A DNA stretch of 64,000 nt from Mactromeris polynyma (lineage: Eukaryota > Mollusca > Bivalvia > Venerida > Mactridae): positions 1,240,001-1,304,000 of the forward strand of contig JASFXZ010000001.1 of assembly GCA_032209605.1 (NCBI GenBank). Direction: 5' to 3'. Below, piece by piece: positions 20,990 to 63,685 of the stretch. The notes under the pieces are model-generated. The model saw nothing but the letters and a program-made list of their open reading frames with translations, was not told where the DNA came from and did not search any database. Both the position numbers and the translations under genes were made by a program. How positions within the stretch are numbered: position 1 is the first letter of the stretch; every line of letters starts with the position of its first letter.

Positions 20990-22826
20990 ATATACATTTA
21001 TTGTCGTTTCTCTGGTATAAATTGTTGGAGATCACGACAAAATGAAACCAACCAATGCGTCAAAAGCGTAATCCACAAGGTGGCGAAAAATATATTACAT
21101 TCACGCATTTCTGACATCGTACTGGCCGATAAATAGAAGACATCAATAAATAATTACTTAAAAAGTCTCCTAATCTCCAATTTAAGCGTTCAATTTAAAA
21201 TACTCTTAACGACATTTATAAACATTCCAAAATATGTCACATACTATCTCAGATCTCGTATGTACAAACATTCCAAACGTCATAACGTGAACACGTATTC
21301 ATACTAAATACGCACAAACGTTATAATCGTCGTTTGTGCATACTCGTAGTTGATAACAGTCATCTGGAGCAAAGGAACACTCCTGCTGGATCATTGGGCT
21401 GCGTGAGGAGCATAGAACACATCGCCCTGCAACATCTTCTGTGCGTTTAGTATGTGCGTATTTTAGGTTATCATGCTTAACAATCGAAAAACAAGCAGGA
21501 CGAACACTTTCACATTAATCCTTCAATACGACACTAAAAACATCGATATGTGGAATGTGTCTATGTAATCAGGGGCAGCTTTCACCCAAGGTAACACATG
21601 CTTTAATCTCAACATTGTCGTAATGTCAATTGTACAACATTTTACGTGCACCATTATCAACATGAAACGTCGAACACATCTGTCATACATGTATGCTCAT
21701 CCATCAAGCTTGATGTACATACATTAAGTCATATTTATTTAAATATCCATTGAAATTATACTTTATTTAAGGTTTTGGTACTGTTGTGGCCTGTCCAATA
21801 TCAATTTTATTCTTAACGTATAATCAGATACACCTGATAAAATTATCTGCTACTTTTTTGATGCAGTACAATTCAATTTTAGATTAGATATTCTTTTTAA
21901 TTTTGATATTCATGTAAATCAGCAGAATAGATAGACCAACTTGATAAATTCACTCAAACACCAATGTTGTTCGGCGTTAGAACACCATTGTGTGACCTCT
22001 GTAATCTTGTCATTCCGTCCATAGTTGAGTCACATCTCCAATGTATGCATACTCCTTCACGTGTATGGTGAACAAGAACCAATATTCTCCGGTTGAGTTG
22101 TAACTTCACTAGTTATTTCTTCCAAGTAACCAGTAAGTTGTTTGACTACCCTTACCCTGTTGGTGTACAAAAAAAGCATTTCAGAAACATCTTCATAAAT
22201 ATCATACATTTAAATAGCTTTGGCCAGCTTAGACCATACTTTAAATGTTGTTTGTTAGCGATACTCTTCCCTGATATATTTGGTACGAGTCTGTGAGTCA
22301 ATTAGATTTGTTTCTGTATACACTCGTTAAAAATAATATACCTGTATTTCTATGGAAGTGTTAAATAATAAATGCATTGAAATGGAAAATAAACATGTTT
22401 AAACCATGCTTAGTGGACTAATTATCGATGAAAAGTATTTTCAAAAACTTGGTCAACATTTATACACAAAATGTCCCCGTAAATTAACAAGCAAACGATC
22501 GATATTGTCCGCGATATACACACAATAATATGTCGTGCCCATGAAAACAAAAGAAAGTTTGTGCGGTTCGGGGTGCCAATTGCTGTGGGTGGACTTCAAA
22601 CAAACATTATTTAATATGCATGAAGTGTTTGTATCAACAGTCCGCTGCTTTTCCCATGTGTTACCATGTTCTATCAAATTTCCCAAGTCATACTCCAAAT
22701 CTACGAGAAGTTTATATACTATAATATACATCTGATGCATTAATTATTGTTTAGGAAACAACAATATAGTGATATTAAAACGAAATGCATGTAATGCAAA
22801 GTCGTTAGTACAGACTTCATAAACTT
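20990..22826. other. no gene seen; probable 3' flank of the guanylate cyclase gene
   Basis: AT-rich; no exon-like stretch recognised. A 3'UTR of the cyclase gene is expected near the right edge. Confidence 0.35.
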
Positions 22827-52322
<29,496 letters not shown>

Positions 52323-52574
52323 CTGAAGACATAAAATACAAGGTATGCTTCAAACAAAAGATGTTGTCATCACTGTTAATGAATCGATATAAATTAATGG
52401 ATCAAAATTATATAAGTTATTTACGATTCTATTTACTCAAGTCTGTGTGTATGCTTTTTGTGCGAAGCTTGTTATACTTAAGGCGAATTCGTGCTTGTTT
52501 GATTGCAACATTTTGAGAGTATCTGTATTAAAATTGTATTAGAAATTCTAACTATTTGCCTTGCCCAGCTTCAA

Positions 52575-52750
52575 TCTACAGGAGATTGTCACGAGTTCTC
52601 TCCCTTTATTTCTATAGTATACGTATATATTACGACAGTACGTACTGTACTATATGAATACGTACTATAGAAGGGATAACGGGAGAGAACTCTAGAACGG
52701 ATAAAGGGAGAGAACTCTAGAATGGATAAAGGGAGAGAACTCGTTACAAT
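52575..52750. repeat. dispersed TCCCTTTATCC/TAGAGTTCTC repeat, copy 2
   Basis: AGGAGATTGTCACGAGTTCT then tandem GGGAGAGAACTCTAGAA(C/T)GG units, related to 30530-30770. Includes an inverted ATACGTA-rich core. Confidence 0.7.
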
Positions 52751-53612
52751 AGCATGTGTTTCAATCTAATCAAAAACCGGTCCCCCCGAGACGCTGTGCT
52801 ACGTAATGATAGTGAAGCAGTATTGAGGGTCTGGTTTAAATCAGATTGCTTCAAGCTTATACCATAATTGGTTGCTATTGTGATCCGATGTATACTTATA
52901 GATGCGCAAAAAGATTTATAGGAAACTTAACGCGAGTCTGTGAAGCAATTTCGCTTCAGCGTGTGCAGCCGGTAAATTCGCTACCTATGATTTCTTGAAT
53001 GCTGTTAATGCAAAATCTTTAATATATTGTAACCTAATCTTTTTGATATGCTTATAATAAGTCTTCTTTCAGAAGTTTGAAAAGTAAGCCTCGAGGAAAT
53101 TACAGACATACATCATTTCTGTGAACTTTGCGTTTTTTTCAAAACGGGTTGAGACTAAATAATTAGTATTACAGAACAGGATCTGTAGAATCGTTTATTG
53201 AACGATTAGTACTGTTAAAACTTTGGAAATAAGGCTTATTTTACATTACTACACTGGTTTAATTTACGTAATATGATTTTAAAACAAAACCATCGAATTC
53301 GAAAGATTGATTTCAAAACGGGTTGACACATGACAGCTTACTTCAATAAATCTAATATTCGTTGTCGTTGTTTTCTTGAAGATACAGGACAATTTACCAT
53401 CATTACTTTATAAAAATATCCAAATGAAAAATTTACCGGTAAACTTCCTAGTTGGTTGCGATAATAAATTCATTATGCACACATGTTCGAAAATATTCAT
53501 TCTTGCACGTTCCAACAATATTGATCAGTTGATAAATGTTATACTATACTACCAGTAATTATAGCTTACGCCGGAGTTGATTAAACACAGAAAATATATA
53601 CTGATTTGTTTA

Positions 53613-53863
53613 AGTTCGAGTACGGTGTTCCGTTGGGACCATCGTGTTTTCTTCCCTTCGCGCACTGGGCGATGGCACGATGAGACGATGCGATGGCACG
53701 ATGACACGATGTGATTACACGATGACACTATGCGATGGCACGATGTTCTCTTGCATCGTGCCATCGCATCGTGCCATCGCCCAGTGCCATCGGATCGTGC
53801 CATCGTCCAGTGCGCGAATGGGCGAAACTACGGCGGCCCTAACTTAACACCGTATTCGAGTGT
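53613..53863. mobile_element. foldback/MITE with GATGGCAC subterminal repeats
   Basis: Outer arms (C/T)TCGA(A/G)TACGGTGTT and inner arms TTCGCGCACTGG(G/A)CGATGGC are inverted at the two ends. Between them GATGGCACGATG-type units run direct then inverted, able to form a long hairpin. Confidence 0.8.
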
Positions 53864-54039
53864 GGTATTGTTTGTGCGGCAGTCATGTAATCGTTGAAGT
53901 TCTCTATAATTCTAGGTCGTTGTTTAATATTACAATGTGGGTAATTCTTTGTAAATGAGTATGAAAATTGAATAGGATGTTTCAGGTTCCTGTATATGTG
54001 ATTCCATAATCGATCGTACTTTACAAATGATGTACAACT

Positions 54040-54242
54040 TCAAAATCAAGCCGGCTTTCGAAAGAAACCTTCAACTGTTGATAATATATTTATGTGAAAT
54101 AAAACCTCACTTAAATTTCGCATATGTTATAATCACCTTCCAACTGAAAAGGGTCGTTGGTGGCGACATCGAAAATGTAACTTATGCAAATCGAACGAAA
54201 TAGGTGATGAATTTCATTATCTTTTCAATTGTACAAGTATGT
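54040..54242 (+). pseudogene. LINE (non-LTR retrotransposon) 3' fragment, internally deleted
   Basis: QNQAGFRKKPSTVDNIF is a reverse-transcriptase block; a stop follows, then LKFRICYNHLPTEKGRWWRH-RKCNLCKSNEIGDEFHYLFN-C, the C-terminal Cys/His module found at the end of many invertebrate LINE ORFs. The core between them is missing. Confidence 0.65.
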
Positions 54243-54500
54243 GAATTTTAGAAACAAGATATGTGTAACTTATTGCAAAATTAATTTCCATTATACTTAA
54301 AGAATATTGGTGTCCACCTTGCATATACACAATATTCCACTGCAGTAACATTTTCTATGCAATTCCTTCAACTTGTAGTTAGTTGTTGTTGTTGTTCTTT
54401 GTGTTTTCTATGTTGTTTTTATTCATGCCGAAAATTGTAATGCGTCTGGTGTTACTACATTTTAGTATATATACCTAACAGTGGCATCACATACATATTA

Positions 54501-54595
54501 CAGAAAAACCTCAATAATTAGATCACCCTTGGGACCCTTGAAAACTGGTCTTCTTATTGGTGTGGTCATAATATTGAGATTGAATGAAGGGCACG
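54501..54595. mobile_element. mariner-like MITE, left-end fragment
   Basis: CAGAAAAACCTCAATAATTA...ACCCTTGGGACCCTTGAAAA matches the left part of 51323-51598. Confidence 0.7.
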
Positions 54596-54599
54596 TGTA

Positions 54600-56015
54600 G
54601 ATAGATAATATATTAACCGAAGAAATAGCTATAGTGTGCGATACAACGTAATGATATTGACAGTTCCCATCATTGTCCTTTTCGGTATTTCAGCTCATCA
54701 CAAGCGAGTATATATGTCATGGTACGACTATGAAAACCTTACAGTGGCTAGCTAGTGTGTAAGACTACTTTGGAAAGAACTCCTCCGATTCGAATTAAAT
54801 AACAAAGAAGAAAATAATTAAGACGCAAACAATAACATAAACGGACTTTGACAATAATTATAACTCTAATATTGTCTGATTGTTATATTTTCCACGATGT
54901 CAGAAAAAAATTCAAAGAGTCAAGAAAATATTAATTGTATTTTTATCTTGCAAGCATAAGTTTTTTCCTTTTAGGAGATATCTTTTCAGGAAGACATTAC
55001 ACGTAGCGACAGGGGTTAATAACGCCGCAATATATGTTAATACAACTTTAATTACTTTTTAGTCATTGTTAGATTTAATTATACAGCAGCCGCTGGTTTG
55101 TAAAGCTACAAGAAGACATCAAACATTGCCACTCCGAGAGTCATCTCGCGAACACACAATTAACAAATACCCATTATAAGGAAATCGAAAATACCATTCT
55201 AAAAGCTATACTGACAGTTTACTTAACTTTCTTACTACGCTTGCAATAAGATGAGTTCAAGTGACACATCAAACAATGGCATGAGAACAGTTCAAAGAAC
55301 ACATTAAACATGTACTTAATATCGATGAGTAACAAAAGGTGTAATTGTCTGATGAGTACGCGACATTTACATTTTACATACGAAGATAATGTGATATGTT
55401 TATTTATGGACTTCATTATGCGACCATTAATTAATTGTGAACTTATTTTTTTCAGTTGACAGTTTGCAAATAGTCTCATATACATGAATCAATACAGTGG
55501 TGGTATTAACCGTTTTCTTTGCCCGAAAAAGCGTTTTAGTTTTTCATGAAGGAAATAAGAACTATTAACTATATCTACGTCTTAAGTAAAATAAACATCG
55601 ACACTTTTTTCCAAAGAAGCTGTCAGGTGCTTGCGGAAGAGCAATGTAGCATTGATGGACACTTAATGTCTTGCTTATATCAAATAGTCTTTATAGTACA
55701 ACAGAAATCAAACAATATAAGTAAATTATGATGAAGTCACCAGGGGAATCAGTGATTGCATGTGGGTATGATTCATACTTTTGATTAGGTCAAGATCAAA
55801 TCATTAATTACCGTGGTAAAAAAAATCCCCAAGATGCAAATTTTTTTTGTAAAAAAATGTCTGGTCTGTCGGATATGAATACGTCCTTATATGCGCTGAT
55901 TGTATGACATTCATATAGACAAAACTATTGTTCATCGACAAGTATATCTGCAATGTATTAGTGTTGACAGTAGTAAATTATCAACCACCAAATCACTACA
56001 TAGTATATGCAATGC
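54600..56015. other. no gene seen
   Basis: AT-rich; scattered short frames only. I found no signal-peptide or ligand-domain exon of the cyclase here. Confidence 0.35.
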
Positions 56016-56936
56016 ATTGTTTCTAAGGATGTCAACGAATACCAAAATTGGTATCCGGATACTCGGAACGCCATCCGAACGAATATCCGGATACTCGGAA
56101 CAAAAATTATCGAAATGTTAACGATTTGCTTGTAATGTCACATAATTTCGCGACTTAAATCATCTATTTGCACCAAACAAACTTACTGTGCATGCAGTCA
56201 GCTAGGTTCCAGTTCATTGAATTTCCGAAGTTATCGAAATATTTAATGTGTACTCTGAGTTTAAAATCGTTAATATTTGATTTCTTATAACAGTTTTATC
56301 TGATTTTGAGAGCATGTGTTCATAAAGGTAGGTAACTCCGTGTGATTGTGTACTTTCGTTTTGACAAACTCTTGCGCAGTGATCTCCCTTTGTTTTGGTG
56401 TGAGCCTTGATTAATGTTTACACAAGAATTCCAAATGTTATCAATAAAATACAGATTTGCTCACTCTAACAAGTTTAGCTTATTCACTAAAGACATCATT
56501 ATGTAGTGAACAGACGAAACTTGTAGATTGATGAAATTTGTAATTTTGAGAGATATTTGCGAACTCATGTGATGTTAAATCTCCAGGTACGTAGTACTAA
56601 CTGATGATGATTCCTTGTGTCGTGTTCAAAGCATGATTAATGATATGATGTATCCACTTGAGATGGAGTTTGCTTTTACGTATCAAGCCTGTTCTGTAGA
56701 ACAACTGGTACATACTGTTTGCTTGTATTTTTGCGGTAGATCTAATTGTGTACCATACGGTATAAATTTGTAAGTACCGCAAACTTACAAACAAACAGAT
56801 TATGTATTACTCAACTAAAGACAATGAAGAAACTCTTAAACTGCAGCTTTATCTTTTAATTGCATGCATACTAATTAAATAACGAAAAACAACAACATAT
56901 AAAACATACAACAGATAGACAGAACATGAAACATTA

Positions 56937-57068
56937 AATATTTACATGGTACGGACAAATCACAAAACAATATTTACATGGTACGGACAAATCACAAAAC
57001 AATATTTACATGGTACGGACAAATCACAAAACAATATTTACATGGTACGGACACATCACAAAATAAAT
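56937..57068. repeat. 32-bp tandem repeat, four copies, inside the hAT element
   Basis: CATGGTACGGACA(A/C)ATCACA starts at 56945, 56977, 57009 and 57041. Just beyond the transposase stop codon. Confidence 0.92.
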
Positions 57069-57139
57069 GAAAATATGTACAACACGAAATCACTCCTCAA
57101 CACTGTATCTGACCATTTCAATGTTCATTAAATCCACAT

Positions 57140-58903
57140 TTAAACCTCTGTTACTGACACTTTGTTCTTGTTCAAGAAAATGATATTGTCAACTAAATCA
57201 CTGGAAAGTCGGTTTCGCAGTTTGTTAATTAAGAGTCCAGTAGCAGAAAAAATCCGTTCTGATGGCACAGAGGTAGCAGGGACTGAAAGGACTCTTTTTG
57301 CGATAACAGCAATTTTCGGAAACCTGTGTTCATTGTTTTTCCACCACACTAACGCATCAATATCATGCGAAACCTTTTCCGAAATGTAACTCATGACCTC
57401 GTCACAATTATCTTGTTCTGCTGTATCAAACATCAAAAAGTCCAATTTCCGTCTTTTGGGCTGTTGTACGCATTCACTATCACGTGGTGGCATTCTTAAC
57501 GGTATTTCATCAATCCTGTTCTCCAACATGTCACGAGTGGCCTTACGTTGTTCAGAAGTCAGGAAAGGAAGTCGTTTATACTTGGGGTCCAGTAGGGAAG
57601 CTAACATAGGCACTGACGAAGCACATTCCTGAGAGTAAGGGTTAAACCGCTTGATTAGTTCAGAGCGGATACTATCCTTCACCTTCATAATAAGTCCACT
57701 ATCTCCATCCTTGACTTTTAAACATCCCTGAACTAATCCAAACACTATAGGGTAAATTTCCGAACATGAAACAAGTTGCTCAGTGGACATATAGGTCGTA
57801 ACATCCTTCAACACTTTAAGAACCTCACATAAATCGCTAACGATTTCCCACTCATGCTGTTTCAATAACAGAACGGAATCACTTTTGCTCGTGAAGTTAG
57901 AATCCAACATGATGTCAGTTAACACACGACGTTGCTCGTACAGACGCTCCATCATAAGGTAAGTCGAATTCCATCTCGTTACAACATCCTGTATCAGTTC
58001 ATGCTGTTTAGATCCAAGTAGTAACTGTCTATTTCTCATTTCAGCTGAAAGTGTAGTAGAATGTTTAAAATGTCCCACGAGTTTACGACACCTTGCCACT
58101 GTCTTACTCACATTCTGTAATTCAAGTGCAGGTTTTATACACAACTGCAACGTATGTCCAAAGCACCCTAAATCACTCCATTCATCACACATACGCCCAG
58201 CACACTCCATGTTTCTTGCGTTATCGTGGACACAAGTCTCTACTTTACCGGTTAATCCAAACTCAGATATACAATCTTGAAGTTTCTGAGCGAGATTCAC
58301 ACCCGTGTGTCTCTCCGGCATAGCTCGTGTTAGCAACACATTGCTATTCATGAGCCAATCTTTGTCTATATGGTGTTCCGTCACTGTAATGTAACTTTCG
58401 GTTGCATTTGAGGTCCAAGTATCCGTTGTAATTGCAACAGAAGAAACTGACTCTAGAGAAGATATTAATAATTCCCGTTCACTTTCATATCTTGATGTTA
58501 TCCTAGAACGAATAGTATTCCGTGAAGGAACTTTATACACGGGTATCACAGTTTCCATCAAACTTAAAAAACCAGCACCTTCCACTACACTTAACGGCAT
58601 GTAATCCATAACAACCATATTTGTGATCGACTGTGTGATCCTTTCACTCTCTGACGATGACACTTTTTTCGGCGTAGAGACAAATGATGTAATAGAAGCC
58701 TGTTTCTTAGCATCACTGGTTGGAGTACTTTGACAATTTTGATTATTTTCCACTGATGGGTGCTTGGCACGTAAATGGTTCCTCAAGTTGGTAGTGCCCC
58801 CAGAATAGGCAAGTGAAGTCTCACACAAACTACATTTTGCTGACTTGCGGTCATCCGCCCTCGTGAAGAACTTCCAAATATTAGATTGTAGACTCGGAGG
58901 CAT
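57140..58903 (-). CDS. hAT transposase with BED zinc finger
   Basis: 587 codons, ATG at 58903. Residues ~8-50 form a BED finger (WKFFTRADDRKSAKCSLC...NLRNHLRAKH). RNase H-like core: VAITTDTWTSN (first Asp), VETCVHDNARNM (second Asp), LGCFGHTLQLCI and TRWNSTYLMMERL. The C-terminal dimerisation block WWKNNEHRFPKIAVIAKRVL...PATSVPSERIFSATG supplies the catalytic Glu, then RNRLSSDLVDNIIFLNKN. No stop or frameshift, so it could be active. Confidence 0.95.
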   Translation of the reverse strand: MPPSLQSNIWKFFTRADDRKSAKCSLCETSLAYSGGTTNLRNHLRAKHPSVENNQNCQSTPTSDAKKQASITSFVSTPKKVSSSESERITQSITNMVVMDYMPLSVVEGAGFLSLMETVIPVYKVPSRNTIRSRITSRYESERELLISSLESVSSVAITTDTWTSNATESYITVTEHHIDKDWLMNSNVLLTRAMPERHTGVNLAQKLQDCISEFGLTGKVETCVHDNARNMECAGRMCDEWSDLGCFGHTLQLCIKPALELQNVSKTVARCRKLVGHFKHSTTLSAEMRNRQLLLGSKQHELIQDVVTRWNSTYLMMERLYEQRRVLTDIMLDSNFTSKSDSVLLLKQHEWEIVSDLCEVLKVLKDVTTYMSTEQLVSCSEIYPIVFGLVQGCLKVKDGDSGLIMKVKDSIRSELIKRFNPYSQECASSVPMLASLLDPKYKRLPFLTSEQRKATRDMLENRIDEIPLRMPPRDSECVQQPKRRKLDFLMFDTAEQDNCDEVMSYISEKVSHDIDALVWWKNNEHRFPKIAVIAKRVLSVPATSVPSERIFSATGLLINKLRNRLSSDLVDNIIFLNKNKVSVTEV

Positions 58904-59685
58904 GATGATTTAGGATATTTTAAACTTATTGTTATTATATAGCAGTGATATATAGCAGAAAGTTAATGACTAACTGATGATATTACAGCAGTGTTGTCAG
59001 TTTTATTTTCAATCATAACCAATTGGTAATCTTGATACAAATGAGTAATATTTAATTGCTATTGGGCGTTGCGTGATCTGGACCAATAATATACGTCAAT
59101 ATATAACACTTGTTTGTTACAAGGGGATTGTATTTGTAGAATAAACCATACTTCAAAGCAGCATAAAATTAATAATAGCAGCCCGTGAGCAAAGAGTGTT
59201 TGTAACATGCGGCGTAAGACTAACGCTCAATTTGTAACCCCCTTCCCCACCTACTACAATTAACACGAAAATCGATGTAATTAATTCCAATAGTGTCACC
59301 CTTAATGAGGTATAATTAAACATGTTTGTAAAAACAACAACACCAACCAGAGAACTTTTTTATACAATTTTATTTACTCGTATCTTTAATTGGTTTTAGT
59401 CCCGTGAAAAACATACTTTAATATACGCCGCAGTGATTATCACGCTTTAGGGTATCTCACAAAGACACCGATGTGCAAAGAAGACCATAAACAATATGAC
59501 ACACGGTATCGAATTGATTCTATTGTTATAGGTGTTAAAATAAATTGTTGGTCGTTAAAGATACTGAGAGTCAAATATTTCGTAATTTTAAACGAGTATC
59601 CGAATGCCAAATTGTGATTCGGATACTCGGAACGGAATGCGGATATCCGGATATCCGGATACTCGTTGACATCCTTAATTGTTTC

Positions 59686-61028
59686 GCATGACTACAATTC
59701 TTCATGCAGTGTGTCAATGCAATGTATGAATGTGTACATGTGTCTACACTTCTTATCAGTGAGTTAATGCATTTCACATATATGTACCAGTGATTGATAT
59801 TTATAGATTAAAAATTATGTGGGCTTGTTTTTCCGCATCCAGAATGTATGTCTCTAAAGATCACTTACGTCAGCGACGATATAACTGAATCAAATTAATT
59901 AGTGATGGGCAAATCGGTCACATTTGCCAATTGATTAATCGGCATAATAGGATAACCAGACTAATGCGATTAATTGATAATCGGATATTCGGTTAAGTCC
60001 TTTGAATATTTAGAAATGTGCCTTTCAGCAGGAAAACAATGTTACTGCTGGTTTTACATCGTTAAACAAAAATTAATGAATCCGACTAGTATCTTGTCAA
60101 TATTTATGAAAATGAACTTCGATTTCAATTTAAATCTGGTAATTTTAACATCTTTCAAGATATTCAAATTACAAATTAAATTTCAAGGATTTATTCACAA
60201 AAAGACTAGAACGTCAAAATTTATTTGAAAGAATCGTAAAAGAAAGGGTCAAATTTGACTAAATATTTCGATACAGTCCAAAATAATTATTCGATTTGCG
60301 AAAAAATTAAGTCGCCGAACGTGATTGCGAAACCGTCACGCCGACGATTACTCGATTGTCGCCGTTCGTCGGCCAATAACAATAATTAGTGGTAATACTT
60401 TTCATGAACAATAGTGTTTTTTGACTTTATATTTGTTACAATCAATTATCATGTCTTGTTAGAATGATAGTTTTCGCCTTCCATTGTTGAATCCGCACAA
60501 AATCTGGTTTAAGCCTATTTGGCGTGATAACACATCACGTGGTTCATGACTGAAACTTATCAAGGTTCAAGTTTATTGAACTAAGCGTGAAACGTAAAAC
60601 AAATTTGTGGCATTCTCTGAGATTTTTGGCCCAAATGCACTGAGCCTCCGGTCAAACTGCACATTTGTATCACCCTGTGACATATAAACTAAAGTTCCAT
60701 TGGTCCGTTTGATATTGTTTTTTCTCTAAATTTACTTTCTTGGAGTAACTCTCGCCTCATCATCTATTATTTCAACAGAGATATCATTTAATACTCCTTT
60801 ACACAACACTGATATGCAAATAACAAAGCCATGTTAGAAGGGCTGCGCCGAAAAATTGCCTACAGTACGGAGACTTCAGTACAAATAGTTTGTTTTCAGC
60901 AATCCAAAGAGCTTATTATTTATTTTATATTATATGATTAAGTTTCGGTAGATAAAGTTCTCATTCAACTAACAAACATCTGGATTCCACATGTACGTAT
61001 TCTTACATTCAATCATTATCTATACGAG
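59686..61028. other. no gene seen
   Basis: AT-rich intergenic sequence. TTAGTGATGGGCAAATCGG near 59900 resembles a hAT end, but no partner end was found. Confidence 0.3.
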
Positions 61029-61030
61029 TA

Positions 61031-61207
61031 CAGTCAATCTCACTTATAGACCACCTCAATAAAAATACCACCTCAAAATTAAGAACACGATTTTCAAGTC
61101 CATTTTCTTTGTTTTGCTCTTTATTCAACCTCAATATTAATACTACCTCAATAAGAAGACCAGTTTTCAAGAGTTCAAATGGTGGTCTTATTATGGAGGT
61201 TTAACTG
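61031..61207. mobile_element. mariner-like MITE, third copy
   Basis: CAGTCAATCTCACTTATAGA...GGTGGTCTTATTATGGAGGT-TTAACTG, flanked by TA. Carries the inverse of the central region of 51323-51598. Confidence 0.75.
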
Positions 61208-61451
61208 TACATTATATTTCCCTTGCTACTACAACTACTACGTTTACTTTCACTCACGTATACATGTATACAGTAAGGGGATATGTACAAGTATAGCCCC
61301 GCATACATGTCTCTGTACTCCGACTTTTACACGCGTCGTTCGCAACAGCGACAGTACAGAGATGTGACGTCCGTGGCTGGACTAGTACAAGTACAACAAT
61401 ATAAATGTCCGGTAGTTTCCGTTCCGGGGGAAAACATGATAACATTATATA

Positions 61452-62083
61452 CTGGGCGTCACTGAAAAGTTACCACTTATATATACCTCTGTATTTTTTA
61501 TACAATATGACCTATCGGTAAAACAATTTTATAGTGTGTACATTTGAGTAGTGTGAAATCGGATAGCTGATGTTTAGAAAAGATTTCACGCATAAACGTC
61601 TGAAATCTTTCATTAACGAAGGTCAGTCGAAAAACCTTACCTTAGTAGCGGGTATGACCTCCCTCTGCATTGAGTACAGCGTGGCATCTGCGTCTCATAC
61701 TCTGAATCAGACGCTGGATTCTGTACTGCGGACTGGCCTCCCACTCCTCCATGAGTGCCTGTACCAGCTGCTGAGCGTCCCCTAAACGTGGCATTCTTAG
61801 CAAATAAATTCTGTTTTTTAACGTTTTTCTCTTAGTCTGTCCACTAACTTTCAAGTGAGACGAATGATTTGTGATAAAAGTTGCGTACATGTCGACTTTG
61901 CTCGAAAGTCATTTTACACGTGCAGTCCGTGACTCAACTGGAGTTCATCGAATTGGACAAAGCTTTACACCAGTGACTACTCAGTTGGGTCAAAAACATC
62001 GTCGTGTTATGCTTTTAACACAGTGCAATGCGGTTTGTAAAAAATAAGGGTCAATAGGGTGGTAACTGTTCAGTGACGCAGAG
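61452..62083 (-). mobile_element. internally deleted Tc1-like element with transposase C-terminus
   Basis: Inverted ends CT(G/C)(G/T)GCGTCACTGAA(A/C)AGTTACCAC flanked by TA. Minus-strand 61642-61795 encodes DAQQLVQALMEEWEASPQYR-IQRLIQSMRRRCHAVLNAEG-GHTRY, the usual Tc1 transposase C-terminus. The DNA-binding domain is gone. Confidence 0.85.
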
Positions 62084-62990
62084 TATACATATTATATATA
62101 CAGCATGCTTGCGGACAACTTAATGCTAATTGTAGCTCGGCAAAATCTAAAAAAAGTTAATTCCACAATGCACTTAGTATAATTATCTTCCACTCACAGT
62201 GCTTAAATTGTACTTTATATTTAATATCATTTAGTCTTTCCCCCGTGGGCGTATGTACCAGAAGCGTATTGCTCCCGTGTGAATAAACTAAACAATATCC
62301 ACATATAAAGTGAAAACCATCTCCCTTTATTCCTTCAATATCCATTTATCAAATCTGATAATAAATTGTTTTGGGAAGACAACATTATGTATCATATATC
62401 CTCGTATTAACCTATACAACTCAGTTGATGTGTAATAATGACAGTGGAATGTTAGTTCTGTTCATCCATCACCTACGTTGACTTTATTTACTTGGGATCG
62501 CTACCACCCTTATCACCCGCAAGAGGATGTGATATTTATTGTATTATTATTAATTTTAGTAATGTATGTAGTACAGTTCATACATCACTGCTAAAACATT
62601 TAGAGGGTAGCATTTATGCGGATACAGAGGATAACTACGCTAAGTTCTATAAAATGTAACAATAGACCTTTTCGATGTACTCTGAACACCGAACACGAAC
62701 AACGAACTATAAAAAAAATACGGGGGACGTATCAAAAATGAACAATTTTTATTCACAGTTGCTTCGTTTTTAAATGGTAGATAAAACATTCTCATCTAAA
62801 GCTCGTGTCACGTTCATTTCTGTATTGCATAACATCATCGATAGTGACCTAATCCGCACCTATCGTTTTACAATATGTAATGCAACCAATTGGTGTTGGT
62901 CAGTCTAAGACAAGCACAATTCCAATGGAGATGGTCTTAGAAAGCAATATACCACTTCCACCTGTATTACCAATGTATTGGATAGATGGA
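62084..62990. other. no gene seen
   Basis: AT-rich; no supported feature. Confidence 0.3.
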
Positions 62991-63176
62991 AGTCTAACTA
63001 TTAATGGGTCACCATCGGTTGAACTTTAGAATGATGATTTTACGAATAGTTTCTCTATAAAGAATCATTTCAAGTATTAGAAGCAAAGAAAGCAGTTGAA
63101 AATGCACATAATGGTAAAGCCTGTTGCATTCATGACATACCAGAAGATGTTTTGTCAGACTCTTTTTCGTGTTAAG

Positions 63177-63291
63177 ATATTTCTTTGGTATGAACATTGA
63201 TCACGATACTTATCTAGCTTCTTTAACGTGATAACCACATACTTATCTAGTTAATTAAGTAGTTAACTGGTGGCAGAAATATGCCACCATA
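63177..63291. mobile_element. partial copy of the GATAAG MITE, inserted in the LINE relic
   Basis: Right end AGTTAACTGGTGGCAGAAAT-ATGCCACCATA is the same as 38508-38538; the left part is divergent or truncated. The LINE reading resumes after it. Confidence 0.75.
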
Positions 63292-63469
63292 ATTTTGGAA
63301 TACTGAGTTCAATATTTGTTTTGCAAAGGACATTATGCGATCTATATGGAGGTAATGTATTATCAACCCTATCCACAAATCTTCTACTTTAGATGCTAGA
63401 GACCCTCTTTCTTATAGAGGTATATCTCTTGCATTAAGTTATACATTGTATATATATTATGTATTGTTA

Positions 63470-63685
63470 TATCGGGGTACGATACCTTATCGAAATCCAC
63501 TGAATTTCGATGAATTTACCGAAATCCATGTCCATTACTGAAATCCACTTCTAATACAACATCTGCACTATATATTGATAATTTCTTGTTATAATATTTA
63601 ATGTTAGGTTGATTAAATGTACATACAAAAAATCTAAGACAATTACGTCTCTAGTGGATTTCGGTAAGGTAACGTACCGTTCGAT
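63470..63685. mobile_element. ~216-bp inverted-repeat element
   Basis: Ends TATCGGGGTACGATACCTTA and, inverted, TATCGAACGGTACGTTACCT, both leading to CCGAAATCCAC-like arms of about 32 bp. Lies between LINE RT blocks. Confidence 0.65.

Larger units (their letters stand above)
56024..59677 (-). mobile_element. hAT transposon, apparently complete
   Basis: Ends share TAAGGATGTCAACGA (15 bp perfect) in inverted orientation and are flanked by a perfect 8-bp duplication ATTGTTTC (56016-56023, 59678-59685). Subterminal TATCCGGATA and ACTCGGAAC motifs occur several times at each end. The 3.65-kb body holds an unbroken transposase. 8-bp duplication, TIR length and subterminal repeats are hAT hallmarks. 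Confidence 0.95.

Noticed and set aside
57162..58323. Plus-strand frames opposite the hAT transposase
   Set aside because: Shadows of the strongly supported minus-strand coding sequence.
61254..61465. Overlapping ~60-codon frames near 61.3 kb
   Set aside because: Both strands open by chance over a short stretch; no motif or splice support.
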